Below, piece by piece: positions 17,195-25,713 of a stretch of 64,000 nucleotides of DNA. The translations under genes and the position numbers were made by a program. Origin of the DNA: Cohnella zeiphila (GTDB lineage Bacteria > Bacillota > Bacilli > Paenibacillales > Paenibacillaceae); contig NZ_JACJVO010000010.1 of assembly GCF_014212055.1 (NCBI RefSeq), positions 100,333 through 164,332 of the forward strand, written 5' to 3'. The notes under the pieces are model-generated. The model was not told the DNA's origin. It saw only the letters and a program-made list of their open reading frames with translations, and did no database searches. Position 1 is the first letter of the stretch. Each line of letters starts with the position of its first letter.

Positions 17195-18085
17195 TTGAAC
17201 GTTCAGCAACTGCGGGTTTTCCGCCAGGCGGCGGCCTGCCGGACGATGACCGACGCGGCCGAGTCGCTCGGGCTCAGCCAGCCGACGGTCAGCTTCCATC
17301 TGAGGAAGCTGGAGGAGGCGCTCGGCGTGGATCTGCTGCGCCGCAGGTCCGGCCGGATCGTGCTGACCGATGCGGGAGAAGAACTGCTACCCTACGCCCG
17401 CAAAATATCCTCGCTGTTCGAGGAAGCGCAGCAGCTTATGCGAGACTACAAGGAATCGGGAAGGGGCAAGCTGCGGATCGGCGCCAGCTATACGCCGGCC
17501 ACCTATTTCCTGCCCGCCTATCTCGCCGAATTCCAGCAGCGGTTCCCCCGCACTATTCCGTTGCTCACCGTCAAGCAGGCGGGCGATGCGCTCGGCCTGC
17601 TGCGCGGATGCGAGATCGACGTCGCCGTCGTCTCCTTGCCGGAACGGGTCGAGTCCGACCTCCACATCGTGAAGCTGGCCGACGACGATCTGAAGCTGGT
17701 CGTGCCTCCTTTTCACCCCCTGGCTTCCAAAGCCGTCGTCGAGTTGGACGATTTGAGCGGGGAAGCGTTCCTCGTGCACGAGCCGGGGTCCACCTCCCGC
17801 GAGCTGTCCGAGCAGTGGGCGATGGAGAACGGCTTGCGCTGGAACGTCCGAATGGAGCTCGGCGCCATCGAGACGATCAAGGAGTCGGTCAAGCACGGCA
17901 TGGGCATCGGCATCCTTCCCTGGCGCAGCGTCATGAAGGAAGCGGCGGAGGGCACGCTTGCGATGAGGGATTTGCCGGGAAAGGTCCGGCTTCGGACCAT
18001 CAGCCTGGCGTACCGCAAGGAGGACGAGCTCGTTCCCCAGGCATCTCAGTTCATCTCCTTCATCCGGACCAAGCTCGGCGTCTGA
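17195..18085 (+). CDS. LysR-family transcriptional regulator
   Basis: A 296-residue DNA-binding regulator. The N-terminal winged helix-turn-helix is clear (QQLRVFRQAAACRTMTDAAE followed by LGLSQPTVSFHLRKLEEALG), and the rest is a two-lobed effector-binding domain beginning KLRIGASYTPATYFLPAYL. The start is most likely the TTG at 17195, seven bases after GGGAGGGGG; in-frame ATGs at 17147 and 17165 lack a ribosome site. It is divergent from the iron/phosphonate-type importer and very likely controls it. The effector is unknown. Confidence 0.92.
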   Translation: MNVQQLRVFRQAAACRTMTDAAESLGLSQPTVSFHLRKLEEALGVDLLRRRSGRIVLTDAGEELLPYARKISSLFEEAQQLMRDYKESGRGKLRIGASYTPATYFLPAYLAEFQQRFPRTIPLLTVKQAGDALGLLRGCEIDVAVVSLPERVESDLHIVKLADDDLKLVVPPFHPLASKAVVELDDLSGEAFLVHEPGSTSRELSEQWAMENGLRWNVRMELGAIETIKESVKHGMGIGILPWRSVMKEAAEGTLAMRDLPGKVRLRTISLAYRKEDELVPQASQFISFIRTKLGV

Positions 18086-18224
18086 TAGGCGAGCCAAGTC
18101 TCGGGAACCGGGCTTTCCATTTTCTTTTGACGTCCCCTATGGTAGACTTTACCTAAACGGATCTCCTCTCAACGCTTTCGCTTGGGAGCCGAGGTCCTCT
18201 TTCTTTTTAAGGAGAATCATCCCT

Positions 18225-21200
18225 TTGTTCAAACGTTCGATCGGATCCGGAAAATGGAATATGGCGGTGTGGCCGATCTTATTCGTCGTCGTCCTGACCG
18301 TTTCTCGTCTTGCTTGGCTCTCGGCGTTTCATCACGAGCAGACTTGGCATGCCGTAAAAGGGCAGCTGGATTTGCGGGAATGGAACGCGGCGGACGGGGG
18401 CACGATCTCGCTGGACGGACAGTGGGCGTTCTACCCCGGCTCCTTGCTGGCCGATTCGCAAGAACCGCAGGGCCGGGCGGCGCCCGATTATGTCCAGGTT
18501 CCGGGCGGCTGGAACGATTCTTTGCGGGCCGGAGCCGACAGCCCTTACGGGTACGGTACGTATAAGCTCGTCATTCGGGTCGATCCCGGGAAGGATTACA
18601 CCTACGCCATTCGCCTGACAAGCGTCCGCAGCTCCTCGATGCTGTACGTGAACGGCCGGCTGCTGGGCCAATCCGGACAACCCGCGGCGGACAAGAAAGA
18701 CTATTCGCCCGGGAACAACCCTTATTCCGCCTCCTTCACCCCCGATCGCGACGGCGTGATCGAGATTGCGGTCGAAGCCGCCAACTATGAGGATCCTCGC
18801 GACAGCGGCATGATCCGTTCCGTCCGATTCGGAACCGAGAACGCAGTCGACCGGGAATCCCGGCTGTCCATGTCCATGCAGGAAATGGTCGCCGTCGTTT
18901 TCCTGATGCAGGCGGTCTACGCGCTCATTCTGTTTCTGGCGGGAAGGCGGGAGAACAGTCTTCTCTACTTCGCCCTGTTGGCCGTATTCGCGATGGCGAA
19001 CAATTTGCTCGGAAGCGAAGAGAAGCTGCTGTCCTTCTGGTTCCCCATCGGATACGCCTGGAGCTTCAAGCTCGTTTATTTCGCCTTGACCGGCGTCGCC
19101 TTCTCCCTGCTTCGATGCGTGGCTTCCCAATTGCCGGCATCCTGGCGCAGAATCGTTTCGTGGCACGCGGTTCTTTGCGGGATTGCCGGAGCGCTCGCTT
19201 TGCTTCTGGATACCCGCCCGATCATGCAGCTTCAACCGTTGTTCGTGGCGACGTTCGCCATTTCGGTCGGGTTGACCGTCGTCGCCCTGTTCCGCGCCTC
19301 GGTCCGCAATCTTAAAGATAGCGTCTCTTGGCTGTTGGCCATTCTCGCATTTGCGAGCCACCTGGTCTGGTTGGAATACTATCTCGTTACCAGCATCAAG
19401 GTGGTCTATTACCCGTTCGATCTCATCGCTGCGATGGCATGCTTCGCGTCCGTCTGGATCCGGCGTTATTTCCAAGTGCATTCCGAAACCGTAAAGCTCG
19501 CGGACAAGCTTCAGCGGGCCGACAAGCTCAAGGATCAATTTCTGGCCAATACGTCGCACGAGCTGCGAAATCCGCTGCACGGCATCCTGAACGTGTCGCA
19601 AGCCGTATTGGAAAGAGAGCAGCGCCTGCTTCGTCCGGAAAGCGTCAAAGATTTGGAGACGGTCTTGTCGGTAGGGCGGCGCATGTCGCTTATGCTGAAC
19701 GACCTTCTCGACGTGATGAGTCTGCGGGAAGGCGCGCCCCGGGTGCAGCGAAGCAGCTTTCGCCTCCAGTCGATCGCCGCCGGCGTGCTGGATATGTTCC
19801 GCTTGATGACGGAAGGAAAGCCGGTGCGGCTGACGAATCGGATTCCGGACTCGTTCCCGCTCGTCTTCGCGGACGAGAACCGCGTCATTCAAATTCTGTT
19901 CAACCTGCTTCATAACGCCGTGAAATTTACGGCCGAAGGGGAAGTGACGATTCAAGGGCACGTTCGGGACGGCAAGGCGCATATCGCCGTATCGGATACC
20001 GGAGCCGGCATGGACGAGGAGACGATGCGCCGCATGTTCGAGCCATACGAGCAGGGCGATCCCGACCGGACGATGATCGAAGGAGGCTTCGGTCTCGGCC
20101 TGAGCATCAGCAAACAGCTGGTGGAGCTGCATGGGGGAACGCTTCGAGCCGAATCCGTTCCCGGCCGAGGGACCGAGTTCGTATTTACGCTGCCGCTATC
20201 CGACGTCCCGGATGACGCGCGGAAAGAAACGGAAATATCGGCGTCCGATCCGGCGCTCGCCGCGGCTGAGGCAGCGGCCGCTTCCGAAGTTTCGGGCGGC
20301 TCGAACGGCCCGGCGGAACCGGGCGCCCCTCCCGACCTTCCGCGAATTCTGGTCGTCGACGACGATCCGGTCAACCTGAAGGTCGTCGAGTCGATTCTTT
20401 CGCCGGAGCGGCTCTACGAGACGAAAACGGCGACCAGCGGCAAGGAAGCGCTGGCGATGTTGGACGAGAGAGAATGGGATCTCGTGGTGGCGGACGTCAT
20501 GATGCCCGGCATGTCGGGCTACGAGTTGACGCGCTCGATTCGGCGGCGGCATTCGGTCACGGACCTTCCCGTTCTGCTGCTTACGGCGAGAAGCCAGCCC
20601 GAAGACATCGAGAACGGATTCCGGGCCGGCGCCAACGATTACGTGACGAAGCCGGTGGACGCGATGGAATTGCGGTCGAGGGTCAAATCGCTGACCGATG
20701 TAAAGCAATCCGTGCGCGAGAGGCTTCGCATGGAGGCCGCTTGGCTTCAGGCCCAGATTCAGCCCCATTTCTTGTTCAACGCGCTCAATTCGGTGGCCGC
20801 CCTGAGCGAGGTCGATTCGGATCGGATGCGCAGCCTGCTCGAAGCGTTCGGTCATTTTCTGAGGAACAAATTCAAGCTTCACCGGATGGATGAACTGATC
20901 CCGGTCGAAGAGGAGCTAAGCATCGTCCGTTCTTATCTGCACATCGAGAAGGAACGCTTCGGCGACCGGCTTCGGATCGCGTGGGACATCGACGATACCG
21001 CGCAGCTGTCGCTTCCGCCGCTCACGATCCAGCCGTTGGTGGAGAATGCCGTGAGACACGGAGTGATGAAACGCGCCGGCGGAGGGCGCCTGCTGATCAA
21101 GCTTGCGGACTTCGGAACGTACGCGGAAATCGCCGTTGTGGACGACGGGGCCGGAATGGATGCGGAGACGCTGCGGCGCGTTCTCGCCGGCGAGTCCGCA

Positions 21201-21356
21201 GGCAAGTCGGGGATCGGACTGTCGAATACGGATCTGCGCTTGAAAAGACGGTACGGGCAAGGCCTGCAGATCAAAAGCGAGCCGGGCCGCGGAACGTCCG
21301 TCTCTTTTGTCGCTACGAGTAGTGCCGGCGGGACCGTTCGGCCATCGAACCGCTGA
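18225..21356 (+). CDS. hybrid sensor kinase with two transmitter modules and a receiver domain
   Basis: A 1043-residue membrane signalling protein. Order of domains: membrane anchor (about 8-24), extracytoplasmic beta-rich sensor (about 30-210, with LDGQWAFYPGSLL), seven-helix membrane region of the 7TMR-DISM type (about 220-410), HisKA with FLANTSHELRNPLHG (about 438-452), first HATPase with GLGLSISKQLVELHGG (about 545-660), receiver with ILVVDDDPVNLK and the phospho-aspartate in VADVMMPGMSGYEL (about 706-825), then a second transmitter of the LytS/YesM class (QAQIQPHFLFNALNSVAAL near 843) with its own HATPase (VENAVRHGV, GIGLSNTDLRLKRRYG). The start is a TTG with AAGGAG upstream. No separate response regulator is adjacent, so its output partner is unknown. 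Confidence 0.92.
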   Translation: MFKRSIGSGKWNMAVWPILFVVVLTVSRLAWLSAFHHEQTWHAVKGQLDLREWNAADGGTISLDGQWAFYPGSLLADSQEPQGRAAPDYVQVPGGWNDSLRAGADSPYGYGTYKLVIRVDPGKDYTYAIRLTSVRSSSMLYVNGRLLGQSGQPAADKKDYSPGNNPYSASFTPDRDGVIEIAVEAANYEDPRDSGMIRSVRFGTENAVDRESRLSMSMQEMVAVVFLMQAVYALILFLAGRRENSLLYFALLAVFAMANNLLGSEEKLLSFWFPIGYAWSFKLVYFALTGVAFSLLRCVASQLPASWRRIVSWHAVLCGIAGALALLLDTRPIMQLQPLFVATFAISVGLTVVALFRASVRNLKDSVSWLLAILAFASHLVWLEYYLVTSIKVVYYPFDLIAAMACFASVWIRRYFQVHSETVKLADKLQRADKLKDQFLANTSHELRNPLHGILNVSQAVLEREQRLLRPESVKDLETVLSVGRRMSLMLNDLLDVMSLREGAPRVQRSSFRLQSIAAGVLDMFRLMTEGKPVRLTNRIPDSFPLVFADENRVIQILFNLLHNAVKFTAEGEVTIQGHVRDGKAHIAVSDTGAGMDEETMRRMFEPYEQGDPDRTMIEGGFGLGLSISKQLVELHGGTLRAESVPGRGTEFVFTLPLSDVPDDARKETEISASDPALAAAEAAAASEVSGGSNGPAEPGAPPDLPRILVVDDDPVNLKVVESILSPERLYETKTATSGKEALAMLDEREWDLVVADVMMPGMSGYELTRSIRRRHSVTDLPVLLLTARSQPEDIENGFRAGANDYVTKPVDAMELRSRVKSLTDVKQSVRERLRMEAAWLQAQIQPHFLFNALNSVAALSEVDSDRMRSLLEAFGHFLRNKFKLHRMDELIPVEEELSIVRSYLHIEKERFGDRLRIAWDIDDTAQLSLPPLTIQPLVENAVRHGVMKRAGGGRLLIKLADFGTYAEIAVVDDGAGMDAETLRRVLAGESAGKSGIGLSNTDLRLKRRYGQGLQIKSEPGRGTSVSFVATSSAGGTVRPSNR

Positions 21357-21810
21357 GCCGATAAACGAATATCCGCAAAGGCTCGCTTGGTTGTCCGGGC
21401 CCTGCAACCGTTAGCGCCGGCCGCAGGTTGATTGCTCGGTTGTCTGGGCCCTGCAATCGCTCTGTTCCGCCGCTAACGAAACCTCACGTTCTTATTCGAC
21501 TCCGCAGAAGCAGGTTTACGTTTTAAGGAAACTGAGCGACGTTATTGGCCCCATTAGGTCGGAAAAACAACAGCTATCCGTCTCATAAGGTTCATACGTT
21601 TCGTTACGCCCGCCCATCCTTTGGTTTTGCCGGAATAGCGCCGCTCAGTTTCGTTAGCGTCTCGTCCGCGCCCGAAAGCGCAGTCCTCCGAGCGCGACGC
21701 GTCTTCGGTGAGCCTGTACAGTAACCGGCCATCGAAAACGACGCGGAACGCGCATGCCAACGGCGATTTTCACCTATGGCGCGTGGCGCGGCATTCGGTA
21801 CTCGGCCCGA
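21357..21810. repeat. intergenic repeat region: 50-bp pair and AACGAAAC-type elements
   Basis: No gene is supported. A 20-base block GGTTGTCCGGGCCCTGCAA recurs with one difference 50 bp later (21388 and 21438). AACGAAAC-type elements follow: forward at 21475 and a degenerate one at 21535, then reverse copies (GTTTCGTT) at 21598 and 21648, 50 bp apart. The 31 bases at 21625-21655 match, in reverse complement, 38776-38806 with a single mismatch, so this family is dispersed in the genome. Confidence 0.8.
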
Positions 21811-21850
21811 CAACAAAGGCGGTGCGAGAATTCGTTCTCGCACCGCCCTT
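21811..21850 (-). terminator. rho-independent terminator after the small gene at 21872
   Basis: A perfect 13-bp stem, GGCGGTGCGAGAA with its complement, closes a 4-base loop. On the minus strand it is followed by TTTGTTGT. It lies 20 bases after the stop codon of the small gene. Confidence 0.85.
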
Positions 21851-21871
21851 ATCTAATGCAAGCATCCGTCT

Positions 21872-22150
21872 CTACCGGTCGTCGTACCGATCGTCGACTT
21901 CCTTGGCGAGCTTGCGGTACTTCGTCGTCTCTTCCGCCACCGGGTCGCGTTCCGACTGGATGCGGACTTCCCAGCGGGGCGACAGCCGCGCCACCGCTTC
22001 CTGCTCGGGCGCTTCGCCGTCCATCGGCCCTTCGGTCAGCCGTTTGGCCAGCTCGGCTTCCGCTTCGGAAAAGCTCCCCTCGTCCGCAGACGTCCTCTCG
22101 CCCTCCGGCATCCGATTCGCGCCGTCGTCACGCTTCTCTCCGTTCGCCAT
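21872..22150 (-). CDS. small acidic hydrophilic protein of unknown function
   Basis: A 92-residue, strongly hydrophilic protein with no cysteine, signal peptide or membrane segment. It is rich in Glu, Ala, Arg and Asp (for example SEAEAELAKRLTEG and ETTKYRKLAKEVDDRYDDR) and is probably partly disordered or helical. I do not recognise a family. It is supported as a gene by an ideal AAAGGAGG eight bases before the ATG at 22150 and by a strong terminator just after the stop. It follows the inositol-phosphatase-family gene by 64 bases and may be co-transcribed with it. Confidence 0.7.
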   Translation of the reverse strand: MANGEKRDDGANRMPEGERTSADEGSFSEAEAELAKRLTEGPMDGEAPEQEAVARLSPRWEVRIQSERDPVAEETTKYRKLAKEVDDRYDDR

Positions 22151-22214
22151 GCGCATCGCCTCCTTTGCCCGATAGGATGAGCATCGGGCTGCGCGATCAT
22201 GTATTCCGAGCCGG

Positions 22215-23051
22215 CTAAGCTTTGGCCAGCTCCTTCAGGAAATCGGCGTGAATATGGCCGTTGCTGGCGGCCACGTTGCGGACGCCGAGATGATACGGAT
22301 CTCCCGACTGGTCCGTGACCGTGCCGCCCGCTTCTTCCACCAGCAGCGACCCCGCCGCCAGATCCCAGGAGTTGAGCCCGATCTCCCAGAAGCCGCTCAG
22401 CCGTCCGGCCGCTACATAAGCCATCTGAAGCGCGGCCGAGCCGGCGGTGCGAATATTGCGCACTTGCGGGGCCATCGTCTGGATTTGCTTCAAGTTGCGC
22501 GGGAGCGCCACCTGATGCTCCGCCGGAAAACCGGACCCCACCAGGCTCCGGTCCAGCGTTGTCTCCGCCGACACTTTCATTCTCCGGCCGTGCACATACG
22601 CCCCCTTGCCCCGCTCCGCAACGAACAACTCGTCCCGCGAAGGGTCGTAAACGACGCCCACGATCACTTTTCCTCGGTGAGCCAGCGCGATCGACACGGT
22701 AAAGAACGGAAAGCCGTGCACGTAATTCGTCGTCCCGTCAATCGGGTCCACGATCCATAAATACTCTTCCGCGCTTACTTTTTGCAACGCTTTCACGGAT
22801 GCCTCCGGACCGGGCTCCACTCCCTCTTCGCCCAAGAACGAATGCTCCGGAAAATGGGTCCCGATCAAATTGCGGATCAGCCGCTCGGAGCCCTTGTCCA
22901 CTTCCGTCACCAGATCGTGCAGAGAAATCTTCAAGTCCGGCTCCGCCACCTGGCCGATCCGGCTCTTGATCCACTCCCCCGCCTTGGAGGCGCAGTTCAC
23001 CGCAACCGCCGTGAAGCTTTTGCCGCCGATAACCGCCTCGTTGTCCGTCAT
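22215..23051 (-). CDS. inositol monophosphatase family phosphatase
   Basis: A 278-residue magnesium-dependent phosphatase of the inositol-monophosphatase/FBPase/CysQ superfamily. The catalytic metal-binding motifs are all present: DLVTEVDKGSE, FLGEEG, WIVDPIDGTTNYVHGFPFF (the signature) and NSWDLAAGSLLVEEAGG near the C-terminus. Substrates in this family include myo-inositol phosphates, NADP and adenosine 3',5'-bisphosphate; sequence alone does not choose. The second ATG (23051) is preferred because AGAGGGG is six bases before it, whereas it abuts the ATG at 23057. Confidence 0.92.
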   Translation of the reverse strand: MTDNEAVIGGKSFTAVAVNCASKAGEWIKSRIGQVAEPDLKISLHDLVTEVDKGSERLIRNLIGTHFPEHSFLGEEGVEPGPEASVKALQKVSAEEYLWIVDPIDGTTNYVHGFPFFTVSIALAHRGKVIVGVVYDPSRDELFVAERGKGAYVHGRRMKVSAETTLDRSLVGSGFPAEHQVALPRNLKQIQTMAPQVRNIRTAGSAALQMAYVAAGRLSGFWEIGLNSWDLAAGSLLVEEAGGTVTDQSGDPYHLGVRNVAASNGHIHADFLKELAKA

Positions 23052-23178
23052 GAACATCCCCTCTGATTCCCTGTATATTCAGGCCTCGTTCGTCTGAAGT
23101 TGGCCAAGCCATTCTCCTCAATTATACGTCGCCGGAAACGACGCGGTTCCGGCTTTGTCCCATTTCCTCGACTTTTCG

Positions 23179-24000
23179 TCATTCGCTCAGGCCCTTCACG
23201 ATCAAGTAGATCGCCACCAGAAGCAGCGTCGCCCGCAGCAGCCACATCAGCTGTTTCCCCGTCAGCCTGGAGGCGACGATCGCGCCGATCCGCCCGCCGA
23301 CGATCGCTCCGGGAGCGAGCGCGAGGAACAAGGCCCCGTCGATATTGCCGTGCCAGAGATGCACGCCGCTCCCCAGAACCGACGACAGGAAGATGACGAA
23401 CATCGATGTCGCCGTCGCCACGTGAGGAGGAAAGCGGAACAAGATGACCATCAGCGGAACGAACAGCGAGCCGCCGCCGATGCCGAACAAGCCGGAGGAG
23501 AGACCTACCCCCGCTCCGATCAGCAGGGCGGACGCCAGATTGTAGCCGTACTCGTACCGTACGCCCTGGCCGTCCGTGAACGAGCGCCGGATGCGCCACT
23601 GAATCCGAAGCGGCTTCATCCTCTCGCGGACGACCATCAGCCCGAACATCGCGAGCATGAAGATTCCGAACGACAGCTGAAACGGTCCCTGCGGAATCTT
23701 GTTCGTGAGCAGCGCGCCCGCCATGGCGCCCGGTCCGCTGGCGGCGAAGATCAGCCATCCGGAGCGGAAGTCGACTTTGCCTTGCTTCTTGTAGGTCCAG
23801 GTCGCCGTCATCGCCGTAAAGATCAGAACGGCCAGCGAAGTTCCGACCGCATGCTGGGCGGAGATCGTCTCCCCGAACAGCGACGGGCCGAGCAGCACGA
23901 GCGAAGGCACGATCACGATGCCCCCGCCCAGCCCGACGATGCTGCCGAATACCGCCGAGACGGCTCCGATCAATACGATGCAAGCCCAAGCCAACACCAT
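23179..24000 (-). CDS. TauE/SafE family membrane transporter
   Basis: A 273-residue membrane protein with about eight hydrophobic segments in two repeats. Both family repeats are seen: GSIVGLGGGIVIVPSLVLLG near the N-terminus and GVGLSSGLFGIGGGSLFVPL in the second half. Members export sulfite, sulfoacetate or other small organic acids, or import them; the direction and substrate here are unknown. The ATG at 24000 has AAAGGA upstream; a TTG three bases earlier is the alternative. It lies 33 bases after the small gene at 24034. Confidence 0.9.
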   Translation of the reverse strand: MVLAWACIVLIGAVSAVFGSIVGLGGGIVIVPSLVLLGPSLFGETISAQHAVGTSLAVLIFTAMTATWTYKKQGKVDFRSGWLIFAASGPGAMAGALLTNKIPQGPFQLSFGIFMLAMFGLMVVRERMKPLRIQWRIRRSFTDGQGVRYEYGYNLASALLIGAGVGLSSGLFGIGGGSLFVPLMVILFRFPPHVATATSMFVIFLSSVLGSGVHLWHGNIDGALFLALAPGAIVGGRIGAIVASRLTGKQLMWLLRATLLLVAIYLIVKGLSE

Positions 24001-24033
24001 CAAGTTCGCATCCTTTTGTCGGAAAGCCGGCCG

Positions 24034-24357
24034 TCAGCCGCCCGAATTCTCTCCGAAAAACATCTCATGGGCCAACGCCGTTTGAACGCGCGCTTCCTCC
24101 TCGGTCAGCCGGCGCACCAGCTCCATCTCGACCTGCGTGACTTCTTCCCCCTGAAAGTTGATCTCCGCGATGGACGCGAGGATCTTGACGATGGCGACCG
24201 CCTCGTTGTTCGGGGTGTAGGCGATGACCTTCTGTCCCGTCGGGAATACCCGGAACTGCTTCTTGACCATTTTGCCGCGTCCGTATTCGAGCAGCTCGTA
24301 AAGCTCCTGGTCGGATTTGAATTTGCATACCGAATTAAACTCGGTTTGAAATCCCAT
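24034..24357 (-). CDS. conserved-looking small protein of unknown function
   Basis: A 107-residue soluble protein starting MGFQTEFNSVCKFK and containing VFPTGQKVIAYTPNNEAVAI followed by VKILASIAEINFQGEEVTQV. The alternating hydrophobic pattern suggests a compact alpha/beta domain. It resembles small hypothetical proteins of Bacillaceae and Paenibacillaceae, but I cannot assign a family. The start at 24357 is seven bases after GGAGG; the ATG at 24363 is too close to it. A good ribosome site and tight spacing to the next gene support it as real. Confidence 0.72.
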   Translation of the reverse strand: MGFQTEFNSVCKFKSDQELYELLEYGRGKMVKKQFRVFPTGQKVIAYTPNNEAVAIVKILASIAEINFQGEEVTQVEMELVRRLTEEEARVQTALAHEMFFGENSGG

Positions 24358-24413
24358 TCTCATACCTCCGCCTAAGCATTTGTTGCTATTATAAGGCAGC
24401 CTGCTCCCGCGCG

Positions 24414-24464
24414 CAAAAAGAAATCGGCTTCCGCGCCCGGCCCCAAGGCCGTGCGGACGCCGAC
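24414..24464 (-). terminator. rho-independent terminator after ddl
   Basis: On the minus strand TCGGCGTCCGCACGGCC pairs imperfectly with GGCCGGGCGCGGAAGCCGA across a short loop and is followed by TTTCTTTTT. It lies 38 bases after the ddl stop codon. Confidence 0.8.
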
Positions 24465-24501
24465 GAAAATTTCGAACGCGCCAAGGCGAGCGGCGGTCCG
24501 C

Positions 24502-25653
24502 TCATTCCGCGGACGGCTCGCCGGTGCCGTAATCGATCGACTGCTTCTCCTCGAATCGTTCGATGCCCAGCCGAATCAGAGTGTCCAGCAGCTCCCGGTA
24601 AGGCACGCCGGATTCCTGCCACAGCAGCGGATACATGCTGAACGGCGTGAATCCCGGCATCGTGTTGACTTCGTTCAGGAACAGCTTCCCGTCGCTTCTG
24701 CGCAGGAAAAAGTCGGCGCGGCACAGGCCCGACCCGTCGATGGCGAGGAACGCGCGAACGGCCATCTCCCGCGCCTCGTCGGCCGTCTCCGGCGGAATCT
24801 CGGCCGGAATGACCATGACCGACTTGCCGTCGACATACTTTGCCTTGTAATCGTAAAATTCGTTCGAGCTGACGATCTCCCCCGGCACGGAAGCGCGGGG
24901 CTCGTCGTTGCCGAGCACGCTCACTTCGATCTCGCGCGCGTCGACGAACTCCTCGACGATCACCTTGCGGTCGTAGCGGAACGCCTCGTCCACGGCGTCG
25001 ATCAGCTCCTGCCGGTCGCGCGCCTTGGAGACGCCGACGCTCGACCCGAGGTTGGCCGGCTTGACGAAGCACGGATAGCCGAGCGCCTCTTCGATGCCCG
25101 CCAGCTCGGCGTCCCTCCGGCGCCGCCACTGGAAGCGCGTGAAGTGACGATAGCCGACCTGCGGCAGCCCCGCTTGGGCGAACATCGTCTTCATCGCCGC
25201 TTTGTCCATGCCGACGGCGGAAGAGAGCACGCCCGCGCCGACGTACGGCAGGCCGGCCATCTCGAACAGCCCCTGGATCGTGCCGTCCTCTCCGAACGTG
25301 CCGTGCAGCAGCGGAAACATCACGTCGACGGCCCGGCTTTCCGGCGCAGCCGCCCCTCCTTCGGCCGGCGCCGCGAGTTCGGACATTCCCTGCAGTACCG
25401 GCAGCAGAGCGCCCCCATTGCTCGGGGCGTCCGCCGCTCCGGCACCGCCGAATTGCAGTTCCGCCACCGCCGCCGGAGGCGCCTCCAGAAGAGGACCGGA
25501 GCGCCACTGCCCCGTTTTCGTAATATAAAAAGGAACGATCTCGTATTGGCCGTAATCAAACGATTTGAGCACCGCAAGCGCCGTCTGCAGCGACACTTCG
25601 TGCTCTCCCGAGCGCCCGCCGTAAACGAGGCCGACGCGTACTTTTTGTCCCAT
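24502..25653 (-). CDS. ddl: D-alanine--D-alanine ligase
   Basis: A 383-residue cytoplasmic ATP-grasp enzyme that makes the D-Ala-D-Ala dipeptide for peptidoglycan. Signatures: VGLVYGGRSGEHEVSLQTA at the N-terminus, FPLLHGTFGEDGTIQGLFEM, VGAGVLSSAVGMDKAAMK, PCFVKPANLGSSVGVSKARD, the omega loop FYDYKAKYVDGKS and NEVNTMPGFTPFSMYP with the metal-binding Asn/Glu. The Tyr-Lys-Ala-Lys-Tyr omega loop fits D-Ala-D-Ala rather than D-Ala-D-Lac synthesis. An extra Gly/Ala-rich segment of about 45 residues lies between the first two motifs, making the protein longer than average. The ATG at 25653 is seven bases after GGAGG. Confidence 0.95.
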   Translation of the reverse strand: MGQKVRVGLVYGGRSGEHEVSLQTALAVLKSFDYGQYEIVPFYITKTGQWRSGPLLEAPPAAVAELQFGGAGAADAPSNGGALLPVLQGMSELAAPAEGGAAAPESRAVDVMFPLLHGTFGEDGTIQGLFEMAGLPYVGAGVLSSAVGMDKAAMKTMFAQAGLPQVGYRHFTRFQWRRRRDAELAGIEEALGYPCFVKPANLGSSVGVSKARDRQELIDAVDEAFRYDRKVIVEEFVDAREIEVSVLGNDEPRASVPGEIVSSNEFYDYKAKYVDGKSVMVIPAEIPPETADEAREMAVRAFLAIDGSGLCRADFFLRRSDGKLFLNEVNTMPGFTPFSMYPLLWQESGVPYRELLDTLIRLGIERFEEKQSIDYGTGEPSAE

Positions 25654-25713
25654 GGATGTCCTCCGGATCAACGATGAAGTCAAATGAATGAAGGCAAACG
25701 GTGCCGCCGGGCG

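Noticed and set aside
21604..21843. Small minus-strand gene in the repeat region
   Set aside because: Its sequence follows the AACGAAAC repeat, recurs at 38.7 kb in another context and overlaps a terminator; no start signal.
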